A stretch of DNA of 64,000 nt, from assembly GCA_016211105.1 (NCBI GenBank), contig JACQSX010000023.1, forward strand, positions 62,001 through 126,000. Direction: 5' to 3'. Within the stretch, counting starts at the first letter, position 1. Each line of letters opens with the position of its first letter. The notes beneath the pieces were generated by a model that saw only the letters and a program-made list of their open reading frames with translations, was not told where the DNA came from and did not search any database. Below, piece by piece: positions 14,352 to 22,068 of this stretch. Made by a program: the position numbers and the translations under genes. The DNA comes from Acidobacteriota bacterium (GTDB taxonomy: Bacteria; Acidobacteriota; UBA6911; JACQSX01).

Positions 14352-15932
14352 ATGAAAACGAATAGATCTTCTTATGTGTCCCTGCTGCTCGTATTCTTAC
14401 TCAACAGCCTGGTGCTCTTGGCTGATCGTAATCGCACGCCAGTCTTAGAAGTGAGAAGCGAAAGCCAGAGCAAAGGCGCCAACAGGACGGATCGCAAACG
14501 GACGTTTTCATGGGGCAGCACAATCAGCAGCAATGCCACCGTGGGAAGCCTGCGATCGAACCGAGCGGAAGCTTTCGCGCGTCGGCAGCCAGGGAGTGTC
14601 CGCATCGGCGCTGAGGCCGATGGTTCAGCTTCGCTACGTCCTCCTGCTTCTGAAGATTTTACAACCGCCAGCTCGGTGGGGACATTTAACGCACGCGCGA
14701 GGGTTGTCGCGCCGTCGGCTTTAGGCAACATCAGTTTTCCTTTGCGCTTGCAGTTAAACGGGACATTGCAGGTGAAGACCCCAGCCCCAGGCTTTCCGCA
14801 ACCGGGAGGGCGGGAAGAAGTAGTAGCGAAAATGTTCACATCGCTGACTCTCAACAACATCGTCAGCCCCGCCGGCACTGGGGACGGCTCGCTCGATGCG
14901 GTCGCAGGGCTGGGGATTTCGACTCAGAACCCTGAATTCCGCGCAGCCTTCGGAAATGTTGCCACCACCTCGGAGACCATTGAGGGCATTCCCATGGTGG
15001 TGAAAACAGTGCAGGTGAATGGGACGGTCACAATCCCGCTGGCAGTGAACGTCAGCCAAAGAGGCGTAGACGCGTTCGGCAACTCGGTTTTCAGCAGTGA
15101 CTCCGTACCCCTCTCGTTCCAGGCGGGAGTTTCGGTCAATTACCACAACTTCCGTTCGGATGCGAAATCAGACTTTCGTAGAACAGGCGAGATTGCTGCC
15201 GGTCCGGGCGGCCCTGCGGGCGCCGTGTTGATCATCGAGGAGGAAGCAACTGCGTTCTTCCCGCAAGCAGCAGCAGGCGGGAATTTTGCGGAGAGCACTC
15301 TACTGGCAACCAATAATCACGACACAGTCGCTCAGGTCCGATTGCGCTCCTTTCAATCAAACGGCTTACCCCTGTCGCTCAACTTTGCCTCGGGCGAGAG
15401 CGGAAGCGACATAACTTTTAGTGTGCCGGCAAGATCGACAGTTGCGCTTACGGCAGTCAGGACTCAACCGGCGCAAGCCACTGCCGGCTGGGTCCGGATA
15501 GACTCCAACCTTGAGCTCACGACCGATCTGATCTTCTCGTTCTTCAGCGGAACTTCTTTGGTAGCCGAGGCAGGTGTGCTCGACTCTACGCCGTTAAATG
15601 AATTTCATTTACCGATAGACACGCGTGGATCCGCCAATACCGGCATCGCGTTTGCCAATCCTCTAAGCGTCACAGTAAGGATTACTGTGACGCTTTACGA
15701 TGGGGCGGGCAGCAGGGTCGCCGAGCGGACATTTGATCTTGCGCCCGGTACCCATTTAGCCAGGTTTGTCAATGAAGACCCGCTCTTTAGCGGTGTGCCT
15801 GGCATGGATGAATTCCTCGGGTCGGCTTCCGTCAAGGTTGAGGGAGAGAATGCGATCCCAGCCGTCGCCATCCGCCAACAGAATGTGCTGCTCACTGTTA
15901 TTCCGGTTTCCGAGGGGCCCATCGCACCGTAA
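14352..15932 (+). CDS. Large secreted protein sharing a C-terminal module with the gene at 45091
   Basis: This is 526 residues. The ATG at 14352 follows GAGGAGAAAAG; the in-frame start at 14274 lacks a good RBS. It has an N-terminal hydrophobic signal (YVSLLLVFLLNSLVLLA) and a Ser/Arg-rich linker. A beta-rich middle follows, with repeated 'FPLRLQLNGTLQVKTPAPG' and 'PLAVNVSQRGVDAFGN' type strands. The C-terminal part (about residues 310-526) has paired modules of the form 'ES-L-A-NN' and 'GWVRIDSNLELTTDLIFSFF ... EAGV ... GIAFANP'. That part aligns by eye to the secreted protein at 45091 (GWARVRSKDRFGALVIYQFF, EAGVAPSP, GLALVNP). The function is unknown; an extracellular or adhesin-like role is a guess. 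A 14-bp perfect hairpin lies inside the coding sequence at 15665-15695. Confidence 0.85.
   Translation: MKTNRSSYVSLLLVFLLNSLVLLADRNRTPVLEVRSESQSKGANRTDRKRTFSWGSTISSNATVGSLRSNRAEAFARRQPGSVRIGAEADGSASLRPPASEDFTTASSVGTFNARARVVAPSALGNISFPLRLQLNGTLQVKTPAPGFPQPGGREEVVAKMFTSLTLNNIVSPAGTGDGSLDAVAGLGISTQNPEFRAAFGNVATTSETIEGIPMVVKTVQVNGTVTIPLAVNVSQRGVDAFGNSVFSSDSVPLSFQAGVSVNYHNFRSDAKSDFRRTGEIAAGPGGPAGAVLIIEEEATAFFPQAAAGGNFAESTLLATNNHDTVAQVRLRSFQSNGLPLSLNFASGESGSDITFSVPARSTVALTAVRTQPAQATAGWVRIDSNLELTTDLIFSFFSGTSLVAEAGVLDSTPLNEFHLPIDTRGSANTGIAFANPLSVTVRITVTLYDGAGSRVAERTFDLAPGTHLARFVNEDPLFSGVPGMDEFLGSASVKVEGENAIPAVAIRQQNVLLTVIPVSEGPIAP
15665..15695. repeat. Perfect 14-bp inverted repeat inside a coding sequence
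   Basis: AAGCGTCACAGTAA (15665-15678) is followed by GGA and its exact reverse complement TTACTGTGACGCTT (15682-15695). It lies in frame within the secreted-protein gene and encodes the near-mirrored peptide SVTVRITVTL. Confidence 0.85.
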
Positions 15933-15935
15933 CCT

Positions 15936-16249
15936 GTCCTCGACAGCCTGGATGTAGGGCACAAAGGTATTGCTCGTAAGCTGGATTTCCGCAAACGCGT
16001 TTTTGCAGGCCATCCATAAAGCAAAAAAGTAAAAAGCTGCCGTCCCTTTTCCGAACGCGAAAGAAGGAAGCAGCTTGGTCTCGGCATCAATGGCCACAAA
16101 AAACGTATTGATCCCCGCACTCGTAGGGGTCCGATTGACATAACCGGCCTCTGCTTCTCTTTTACAAAAGTCCAAATCTCAGCTACTTGGATGAAATTAC
16201 ACCGAACTCCACGCATCTTCTCATCTAAGTGACGAGCAGTCTGAGTGTT
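15936..16249 (-). pseudogene. Decayed IS1-family-like transposase fragment
   Basis: On the minus strand two short frames together resemble an IS1-type DDE transposase. The first has ARHLDEKMRGVRCNFIQVAEIW then TFVKEKQ, corresponding to the usual 'VRC--IQVDEIW-F' block. The second has FFVAIDAETKLLPSFAFGK and IQLTSNTFVPYIQAVED, corresponding to 'VAIDADTKL-PS--VGK' and 'QL-SD---Y--AVE'. A frame change near 16150-16160 separates them. The first catalytic Asp (DEIW) is Ala here (AEIW). Both ends are missing. About 105 of the usual 230 or more residues remain, so it is inactive. It stops 3 bp from the end of the gene at 14352. Confidence 0.75.
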
Positions 16250-16266
16250 TGAAAAGCACCACTATC

Positions 16267-16282
16267 TGCTGGATTTGACACA
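16267..16282 (+). promoter_or_regulatory. UAS copy 4, before the ZraR-like regulator gene
   Basis: TGCTGGATTTGACACA fits TGNNNGATTTSANACA and shares the 12-mer GATTTGACACAG with copies 1 and 3. It ends 97 bp before the sigma-54 promoter at 16380, one turn further than copy 1 and two turns further than copies 2 and 5. This suggests autoregulation of the two-component operon. A separate near-palindrome (TACAC-N5-GTGTA, 16301-16315) lies between it and the promoter. Confidence 0.72.
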
Positions 16283-16300
16283 GACACGATAGTCATCAAA

Positions 16301-16315
16301 TACACAATTGGTGTA
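16301..16315. promoter_or_regulatory. Palindrome between UAS and promoter of the ZraR-like operon
   Basis: TACACAATTGGTGTA has perfect 5-bp arms (TACAC and GTGTA). It lies 64 bp upstream of the -24 element. It may be an extra activator or a cofactor binding site; this is based on symmetry alone. Confidence 0.3.
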
Positions 16316-16379
16316 GAGTTGTCTTGCTAAGTATCCGCCTCACATAGGGTTGCGTGAATGAATCCTAGAACTGGTTGAC

Positions 16380-16395
16380 TGGCACATGAATTGCC
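16380..16395 (+). promoter_or_regulatory. Sigma-54 promoter of the zraRS-like operon
   Basis: TGGCACATGAATTGCC matches TGGCAC at -24 and TTGC at -12 with exact spacing; position 7 is A and the last base C. Predicted transcription starts near 16406, 33 bases before the ATG at 16439. Confidence 0.82.
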
Positions 16396-16438
16396 CAGAA
16401 ATTATCGAGAAAATTAGCAGTAGTTTCTTGAGAATCGG

Positions 16439-17836
16439 ATGAAGAATACAAACATCCTGCTGGTGGACGACGATAAGAATTTCCTGCGTGTCCTGACTTA
16501 CCATATTCAGGAGTTTGGCTTTCACGCCTCGCCAGCCTCCTCGGCTCGCCAAGCCCTGGAATGTCTCAAAGGGGAAAAAGTCGATCTCGTAATAACGGAT
16601 CTGAAGATGCCCGAAATGGATGGAATGCAACTCCTGACAGAGGTCCAAAAATGCGACCGGGAGGTTCCGGTCATTGTCCTGACCGCGCACGGCTCGATTG
16701 ACAAAGCGGTGGAAGCGATCAAGAAAGGTGCGGTCGACTTTCTGACAAAACCTTTCGAGAAAGAGGAAATGCGGCAATCCATCGCCAACGCGCTGAAGAT
16801 GGCTGACCTGATGGAAGAGAATCGGAACCTTTCCCAAATCGTACGCGAGAAGTTTCATTTCGAAGGAATTATCGGCTCTTCTAAGGAGTTCCAAGAGGTT
16901 CTGGAAACCGCCGAACAACTCTCTAACGTGGATACCACGGTTCTGATCCAAGGAGAGACTGGAACCGGCAAGGAACTGTTAGCCAGGGCGATCCACTTCA
17001 ACAGCAAACGGCAGGGCAGACCGCTCGTTGTTGTCAACTGCGGGGCAATTCCGGCCGATCTCATGGAGGCCGAATTATTCGGCTATAAGAAGGGGGCCTT
17101 TACGGGGGCCGTGTCGGATAAGAAGGGAAAGTTCGAAACAGCCGATTCGGGAACTTTATTTCTGGACGAGGTAGGGGAGCTTCCGCTGAACATGCAGGTG
17201 AAATTGCTGCGCGTTTTGCAGGAAGGCGAAATTGACATCGTGGGTGATCCTCGACCGCACCCAGTCGATGTGCGAATTCTGGCCGCTTCGAACAAGGATC
17301 TTTCAGTTCTCGTTCAGGAAAAATTTTTTCGAGAAGATTTGTATTACCGTCTGTCCGTTGCGCCGCTCTGGTTGCCGCCCCTTAGAAAACGTCGTGAAGA
17401 TATCCCTTTGCTGCTGCATCATTTCCTGGAGAAGTTTAACCGAAAGTTTGGCAAGGATCTCAGGTTTGAGCAGGGAGCGATTCATCTGCTGCAAGACTAT
17501 CTCTGGCCGGGCAATGTAAGGGAGCTGGAGAACATTGTCCAGCGTCTGGTAGTTTTCGATAAGGCCGGAATCGTACGAGAAGAAGATTTGCCGCAACAAT
17601 TTCGCCAACCGGTGTGCTCTGCGGGGAAAGTCGTTCTCCGGTTGCCCGAGGGAGGAATTTCAATGGGAGAGATGGAACGAGATCTCCTACGGATGGCTCT
17701 GGTACAGCACAACTGGAACCAGACTCGTGCTGCTCAATACCTCGGCATCACTCGCAATACCCTGATTTACCGGATGCAAAAGTACAACTTGAAGCCGGTG
17801 GATAAGCTAGAAAAAACCGACGGGGCGTCCTCGTGA
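16439..17836 (+). CDS. NtrC-family sigma-54 response regulator, ZraR/AtoC-like
   Basis: This 465-residue protein has a receiver domain (about residues 4-118, phospho-Asp54 in VITDLKMPEMDG). The AAA+ sigma-54 interaction domain (about 142-375) has GETGTGKE, the GAFTGA loop, LFLDEVGELP and REDLYYRL. A Fis-type HTH follows at the C-terminus (NQTRAAQYLGITRNTLIYRM). GAFTGA shows it can contact sigma-54. It lies between its own sigma-54 promoter and the kinase gene, and directly upstream of cusCBA, also preceded by a UAS and sigma-54 promoter. I infer it is the activator of the UAS regulon, by analogy with ZraSR control of zraP. The RBS is weak (GAGAATCGG). Its stop overlaps the kinase start (GTGA). 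Confidence 0.95.
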   Translation: MKNTNILLVDDDKNFLRVLTYHIQEFGFHASPASSARQALECLKGEKVDLVITDLKMPEMDGMQLLTEVQKCDREVPVIVLTAHGSIDKAVEAIKKGAVDFLTKPFEKEEMRQSIANALKMADLMEENRNLSQIVREKFHFEGIIGSSKEFQEVLETAEQLSNVDTTVLIQGETGTGKELLARAIHFNSKRQGRPLVVVNCGAIPADLMEAELFGYKKGAFTGAVSDKKGKFETADSGTLFLDEVGELPLNMQVKLLRVLQEGEIDIVGDPRPHPVDVRILAASNKDLSVLVQEKFFREDLYYRLSVAPLWLPPLRKRREDIPLLLHHFLEKFNRKFGKDLRFEQGAIHLLQDYLWPGNVRELENIVQRLVVFDKAGIVREEDLPQQFRQPVCSAGKVVLRLPEGGISMGEMERDLLRMALVQHNWNQTRAAQYLGITRNTLIYRMQKYNLKPVDKLEKTDGASS

Positions 17837-18972
17837 ACCGGACAAGCCGCGAGCTGCTTAAGTATGGCGCGATCCTTGTATTAATCCTCGTCATTTCCAT
17901 TCTTCACTACAAGACCAGTGTTACTTACCAGCATCTTCACGAGATTTACCAGCGCGTCTACTACATTCCCATCTTGTTGGCGGCTTTCTGGTATGGTCCC
18001 CTGGGCGGAATTTCCGCTGCCGCTCTCACCAGCGCTATTTATTTTTGGCATATTCAAACCGACTGGGCTTACCTTCCTCACTCTACCTTCAACCAGTATG
18101 CCGAAATTGTTCTTTACCACGGGGTAGCGATCATCATCGGCCTCCTTTCACTGAAGGAGGGGAGGCAGCGAAAAAAGCTGGAAACGACGTCGCGAGATCT
18201 GGCGGACGCGTATGAAAAACTCCAGGAGACGGTAGAGCGCCTGGAACATGCCGACCAACTGGCGGCGCTGGGACAACTGAGCGCGGGCGTCGCTCACGAG
18301 ATCAGAAATCCCTTAGCCTCGATTAAGGGTTCCATGGAAATTCTGGAGAATGAGATCCCCCCGGACCATCCTAAACGCGAGTTTGTCGGAATCATTAAGG
18401 AAGAAATCGCAAGGCTGGACTCCATCGTTGGTGAATTTCTCAAGTTTGCCAGGCCGCCTCAACCATCATTTGAGCCGACGTCGGTCAATGAGCTTATCGA
18501 TTCCACGACGGCTTTATTGCAAAAACAAGAATTTTCGGTAGAAATTGTAAAAAAACAGGATCCCACACTTCCGCTGATTGACCTGGATCCGGATCAGATC
18601 CGGCAGGTCCTGTTGAATATTATGCTCAATGGGATTCAGGCCATGCCGGAAGGAGGAATATTGGAAGTAGGGTCCGGCATTAGCAGCGATGGCCGCTCTG
18701 TGGCGATAGAAATTTCGGATGAAGGAGAGGGCATCGACCATGCGAACCTGAAGCGCATTTTCGATCCCTTTTTCACGACCAAGCCTCACGGTACCGGCTT
18801 GGGCCTATCGATCTCATACCAATTGGTCCAAGGGCATGGAGGTAGAATCTTTGTCGAAAAGCATCCTCCCCGCGGGACAACGTTTCGTATTGAGTTCTCC
18901 CTCGTAAGTGATTTTCGCCCCACCAGCGCCGGCCCCGTCGCGGCCATGAAGGCCATTCTCCCATCCTGCTAG
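17833..18972 (+). CDS. Sensor histidine kinase, partner of the ZraR-like regulator
   Basis: This 379-residue protein starts at GTG 17833, overlapping the regulator stop by 4 bases. The N-terminus holds about four TM helices (YGAILVLILVISILHY, IPILLAAFWYGPLGGISAAA, LTSAIYFWHI and IVLYHGVAIIIGLLSL) with only short loops. The signal may therefore be sensed in the membrane, unlike ZraS, which has a large periplasmic domain. A coiled linker leads to HisKA with His155 (SAGVAHEIRNPLASIKGS). The ATPase domain has an N box (QVLLNIMLNGIQAM), DEGEGID and a G2 box (GTGLGLSISYQLV). The kinase core resembles the NtrB/ZraS class. The inducing signal is not evident; copper or envelope stress is inferred from the neighbouring genes. 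Confidence 0.94.
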   Translation: MNRTSRELLKYGAILVLILVISILHYKTSVTYQHLHEIYQRVYYIPILLAAFWYGPLGGISAAALTSAIYFWHIQTDWAYLPHSTFNQYAEIVLYHGVAIIIGLLSLKEGRQRKKLETTSRDLADAYEKLQETVERLEHADQLAALGQLSAGVAHEIRNPLASIKGSMEILENEIPPDHPKREFVGIIKEEIARLDSIVGEFLKFARPPQPSFEPTSVNELIDSTTALLQKQEFSVEIVKKQDPTLPLIDLDPDQIRQVLLNIMLNGIQAMPEGGILEVGSGISSDGRSVAIEISDEGEGIDHANLKRIFDPFFTTKPHGTGLGLSISYQLVQGHGGRIFVEKHPPRGTTFRIEFSLVSDFRPTSAGPVAAMKAILPSC

Positions 18973-19092
18973 GGCTTTTTGGTGTGGTTCTCTCGGTGAA
19001 TTTTGCAGCCTCTGTCACCAGCGGGATCTCCATTCTTTGGCGTTCTTCAACGGAGTGCTCCCCCCTTTATGTAGGCGGTTTTCAAGCAACGG

Positions 19093-19108
19093 TGTATGAT
19101 TTCATACA
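19093..19108 (+). promoter_or_regulatory. UAS copy 5, before the cus efflux operon
   Basis: TGTATGATTTCATACA fits TGNNNGATTTSANACA and is the most symmetric copy, with perfect 7-bp arms TGTATGA and TCATACA around TT. It ends 77 bp before the promoter at 19186. Confidence 0.78.
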
Positions 19109-19185
19109 GTGGTTGAGACCGCTGAAGGGATCTGTATTTGGCGTAACTCCTTTAGCATCAATAAGACCCAGTAAATCCCATCGGT

Positions 19186-19201
19186 TGGCCCCCACGTTGC
19201 T
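19186..19201 (+). promoter_or_regulatory. Sigma-54 promoter of the cusCBA operon
   Basis: TGGCCCCCACGTTGCT has -24 TGGC and -12 TTGCT with correct spacing. Predicted transcription starts near 19212, a 62-base leader before the ATG at 19274. The 301 bp between the kinase and cusC contain only this promoter and the UAS. Confidence 0.75.
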
Positions 19202-19273
19202 ATCAACCCAAGCCGAGATGGGTTGTAAATGCGAAAGAACAAGAAATCTCACTAGATCTGGAAGGACTTTCAA

Positions 19274-20548
19274 ATGACGGCTCAAATGAGACAATTCATC
19301 ATGTTCGGGTGTGTTTTGGCTATTGCTTCAAGTGTTCGACTTTCTATGCTGCAAGCACAGATATCACCCCCTGTCACCTTGAACTCGATCGTAGAGCAAG
19401 TAATCACCAGAAACCCTCTCATCCAATCGGCTCGCCGCGGCGTAGATGCAAAAAGGTCTCTGATCCGGCCGGCGACTACGCTTCCAGAGCCCACGGTAAG
19501 TTTTCAAACCATGGGCAACTTCTTCCTACCCACGCTGCAAAAGGGAGATCGAAGCAGTGGGCGAAATTTCATCTTCACTCAGGAGATCCCTTTCCCCGGG
19601 AAGCTGCGCCTGCAGGGACGGATGGCGTTGACGGACGCGGATGCAGAGTGGTGGAGCTACGAGCAACTTCGCCGCCAGATTGTCGCCGAAGTGAAAGTTA
19701 CCTATTACGAACATTGGTTGATTTCCAAGTCGCAAGAGATTGTCAACAAGGACAAGGATCTGCTGGAGAAGTTCGCTCAAATTGCGGAAGCGAAATACAG
19801 CGTAGGAGAGGGCATCCAGCAGGATGTCATTAAAGCGCAGGTCGAAGTCTCCAAACTGCTGGACCGATCCGTAGTGCTTCAACAACGCGAGAGCCTCTCA
19901 ATGGCGCAGATTAACAGCCTTCTATATCGGCCTCCGGAAACGCCCTTGGGTCGCCTGGCCGACGTGGAAGAGTCCTCACTGGACATGTCCATCGAAGAAC
20001 TTTATCGGCTGGCGGTGAAGAATTCGCCCGTGCTAAAGATGCAAGAGCGGGCGATCGATCGCAACGAATTCGGCGTGCAACTGGCTCGCAAGAACTTCTA
20101 TCCCGACTTTGAAGTTGGTTTTACCTATGTCAATCGGTCAGCGATGCCGGAAATGTTCGGATTGATGGTAGGCGCCAAGATCCCTTTTTATTTCTGGCGT
20201 AAGCAGAGTCCGGAACTGGACGCAGCCGCCGCTACGCTCTCCAGCGCCCGCAAGAAATATGACTGGCTGCACTCCAGGCTCTACTTTGAGCTAAAGGACG
20301 TGTATCTGTCGGCGACGACTTCCAAGAAGCTGTTGGATCTTTATGGAAAAGGCATCATCCCGCAGTCGACGCTCTCCTTGGAATCGGCGACGTCGGGCTA
20401 TCAGGTAGGTCGCGTGGACTTTCTTACTCTGCTTGACAACCTGGTGACCCTTTTGGACTACGAGCTGAAGTACTACGAAGTGCTCGCCGACTACCAGAAG
20501 GCGTTGGCTCGGTTGGAAGCCATGGTGGGAGTCGAGCTGACACAGTAA
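19274..20548 (+). CDS. cusC: TolC-family outer-membrane efflux channel, CusC-like
   Basis: This is 424 residues with an N-terminal signal (MFGCVLAIASSVRLSMLQA). Two outer-membrane efflux protein repeats follow, with the typical start 'LNSIVEQVITRNPLIQSAR' and coiled-coil helices (QEIVNKDKDLLEKFAQIAEA; TSKKLLDLYGKGIIPQS). It would be the outer-membrane exit duct of the tripartite metal efflux pump with the next two genes. It starts after GGAAGGACTTTCAA. There is no lipobox Cys near the N-terminus, unlike E. coli CusC. It opens the operon downstream of a UAS and sigma-54 promoter. Substrate class is inferred from CusA below. Confidence 0.9.
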   Translation: MTAQMRQFIMFGCVLAIASSVRLSMLQAQISPPVTLNSIVEQVITRNPLIQSARRGVDAKRSLIRPATTLPEPTVSFQTMGNFFLPTLQKGDRSSGRNFIFTQEIPFPGKLRLQGRMALTDADAEWWSYEQLRRQIVAEVKVTYYEHWLISKSQEIVNKDKDLLEKFAQIAEAKYSVGEGIQQDVIKAQVEVSKLLDRSVVLQQRESLSMAQINSLLYRPPETPLGRLADVEESSLDMSIEELYRLAVKNSPVLKMQERAIDRNEFGVQLARKNFYPDFEVGFTYVNRSAMPEMFGLMVGAKIPFYFWRKQSPELDAAAATLSSARKKYDWLHSRLYFELKDVYLSATTSKKLLDLYGKGIIPQSTLSLESATSGYQVGRVDFLTLLDNLVTLLDYELKYYEVLADYQKALARLEAMVGVELTQ

Positions 20549-20559
20549 GAACGGAAAAT

Positions 20560-22005
20560 ATGCGAGTAGGAAAAATCTTTTTTCTGACGGTCCTGGCACT
20601 GACCCTCTTTCTGATCGGACTTGTAGGAGGTAAACGAAACTGGGACGGCTGGTTGCTGTCGCGGCTTCCCTATGACAAGAAGGAAGCCACGTCTGCCGAT
20701 GTAACTCAGGACAAGTCCGGGTTACTCGGCGCCAACGAGAGAAAGGTGCTCTACTGGGTCGATCCGATGCACCCAAAATATAAATCAGACAAGCCCGGCA
20801 AGGCTCCTGATTGCGGAATGGACCTGGTCCCTGTTTACGCGGACGAGGAAACGTGGGCCGAAAAACCGCCGGAAGGCGCGTTCAAGATCCCAACCGGCAA
20901 ACAGCAGTTGATGGGCGTGCGGTATGGCACGGTGATCCAGGCGCCCATGAAAAAGACCCTGAGGGCCGTGGGCCGGATTGTCTATGACGAGACAAGGATT
21001 GCCCGTGTTCACCCTAAAATTGAAGGCTGGATCGAGAAAGTTTATGTTGACTTTACCGGGAAATTGGTCGACAAAGATCAGCCGCTGGTAGACATCTACA
21101 GTCCTGCCTTGCTTTCCACTCAGCAGGAATATTTGCTGGCGGCCAAAGCCCGCGAGCATCTGGCTTCCAATTCCTTTAAGGAAATCTCTTCGGGCGCTGT
21201 TTCTCTTTATGAATCGTCCAGGAAACGCCTGTTGCTCTGGGACATTGATGAAAAAACGATTGACGAAATTGAAAAGGCGGGCCAGCCCCGAAAAGCGCTT
21301 ACTCTTTACTCCCCCATCCGTGGCTTCGTTCTTGCCCGCAACGCCTACGAAAGACAGCGAATCACTCCCGAAACAGAGCTGTATGCCGTGGCCGATCTCT
21401 CCAATGTGTGGGTGCTGGCGGAGATCTACGAATATGAATTGGAGCTTGTCCGGGTCGGACAGAAAGCACAACTGGAACTCACCTATTTCCCCGGCAACAA
21501 GTTTGAAGGGATCGTCGATTACATCTTCCCGCAACTGGATTCCAACACGCGGACGCTGAAAGTGCGGATTCAGGTTCCCAATCCTCGGTATCTCCTTAAA
21601 CCGGACATGTACGCTAACGTCACTTTCCATATCAGTTACGGAACGCGAACCGCCGTGCCCGTGGAAGCAGTGCTCAATTCGGGAGCGGAACAGACCGTCT
21701 TTGTTGCTCACGAAAACGGTTTTTTCGAGCCACGTAAGGTCAAGATCGGCGGCGAGGTGGAAGACCACTACATTATCCTGGAAGGATTGAAGCCAGGAGA
21801 GCGCGTCGTCATCTCCGGCAATTTCTTAATCGATTCTGAGAGTCGCCTGAAATCCGCGATGGATTCGATGGTTGGAATGGGACATGGCCCGGCTCCTGAA
21901 AAAGGCAAGGCAGAAACGGGCAAAACGGGCGAGACGAAAATCAACGAGCCGGAGTCTCACGAGGGCCATGGGCAGTCTCAGCCGAAGAGCGAGCACCGGC
22001 ATTAG
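20560..22005 (+). CDS. cusB: Periplasmic adaptor of heavy-metal RND pump, CusB-like
   Basis: This is 481 residues: an N-terminal TM anchor (FFLTVLALTLFLIGLVGG), then a heavy-metal-binding domain (about residues 65-95, YWVDPMHPKYKSDKPGKAP then DCGMDLVPVY). The hairpin and beta-barrel domains of the membrane fusion family follow (IEGWIEKVYVDFTGKLVDK, ELYAVADLSNVWVLAEIYEY). The C-terminal tail is His-rich (HEGHGQSQPKSEHRH). It links the inner-membrane pump to CusC and passes Cu(I)/Ag(I) to it. The metal domain lacks the first Cys of the usual YxCPMHP motif but keeps Met and a Cys in DCGMDL. It starts 11 bp after cusC. Confidence 0.93.
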   Translation: MRVGKIFFLTVLALTLFLIGLVGGKRNWDGWLLSRLPYDKKEATSADVTQDKSGLLGANERKVLYWVDPMHPKYKSDKPGKAPDCGMDLVPVYADEETWAEKPPEGAFKIPTGKQQLMGVRYGTVIQAPMKKTLRAVGRIVYDETRIARVHPKIEGWIEKVYVDFTGKLVDKDQPLVDIYSPALLSTQQEYLLAAKAREHLASNSFKEISSGAVSLYESSRKRLLLWDIDEKTIDEIEKAGQPRKALTLYSPIRGFVLARNAYERQRITPETELYAVADLSNVWVLAEIYEYELELVRVGQKAQLELTYFPGNKFEGIVDYIFPQLDSNTRTLKVRIQVPNPRYLLKPDMYANVTFHISYGTRTAVPVEAVLNSGAEQTVFVAHENGFFEPRKVKIGGEVEDHYIILEGLKPGERVVISGNFLIDSESRLKSAMDSMVGMGHGPAPEKGKAETGKTGETKINEPESHEGHGQSQPKSEHRH

Positions 22006-22068
22006 TAACCTAGTCGTTGGTCATCCGTCACCGGTCATCAGTTATGACAGCTAGCTGAAAGTGTAAGA

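Noticed and set aside
20785-21768. 327-codon open frame on the minus strand inside cusB
   Set aside because: It is antisense to a well-conserved gene with clear family motifs; it has no RBS and no recognisable domain.
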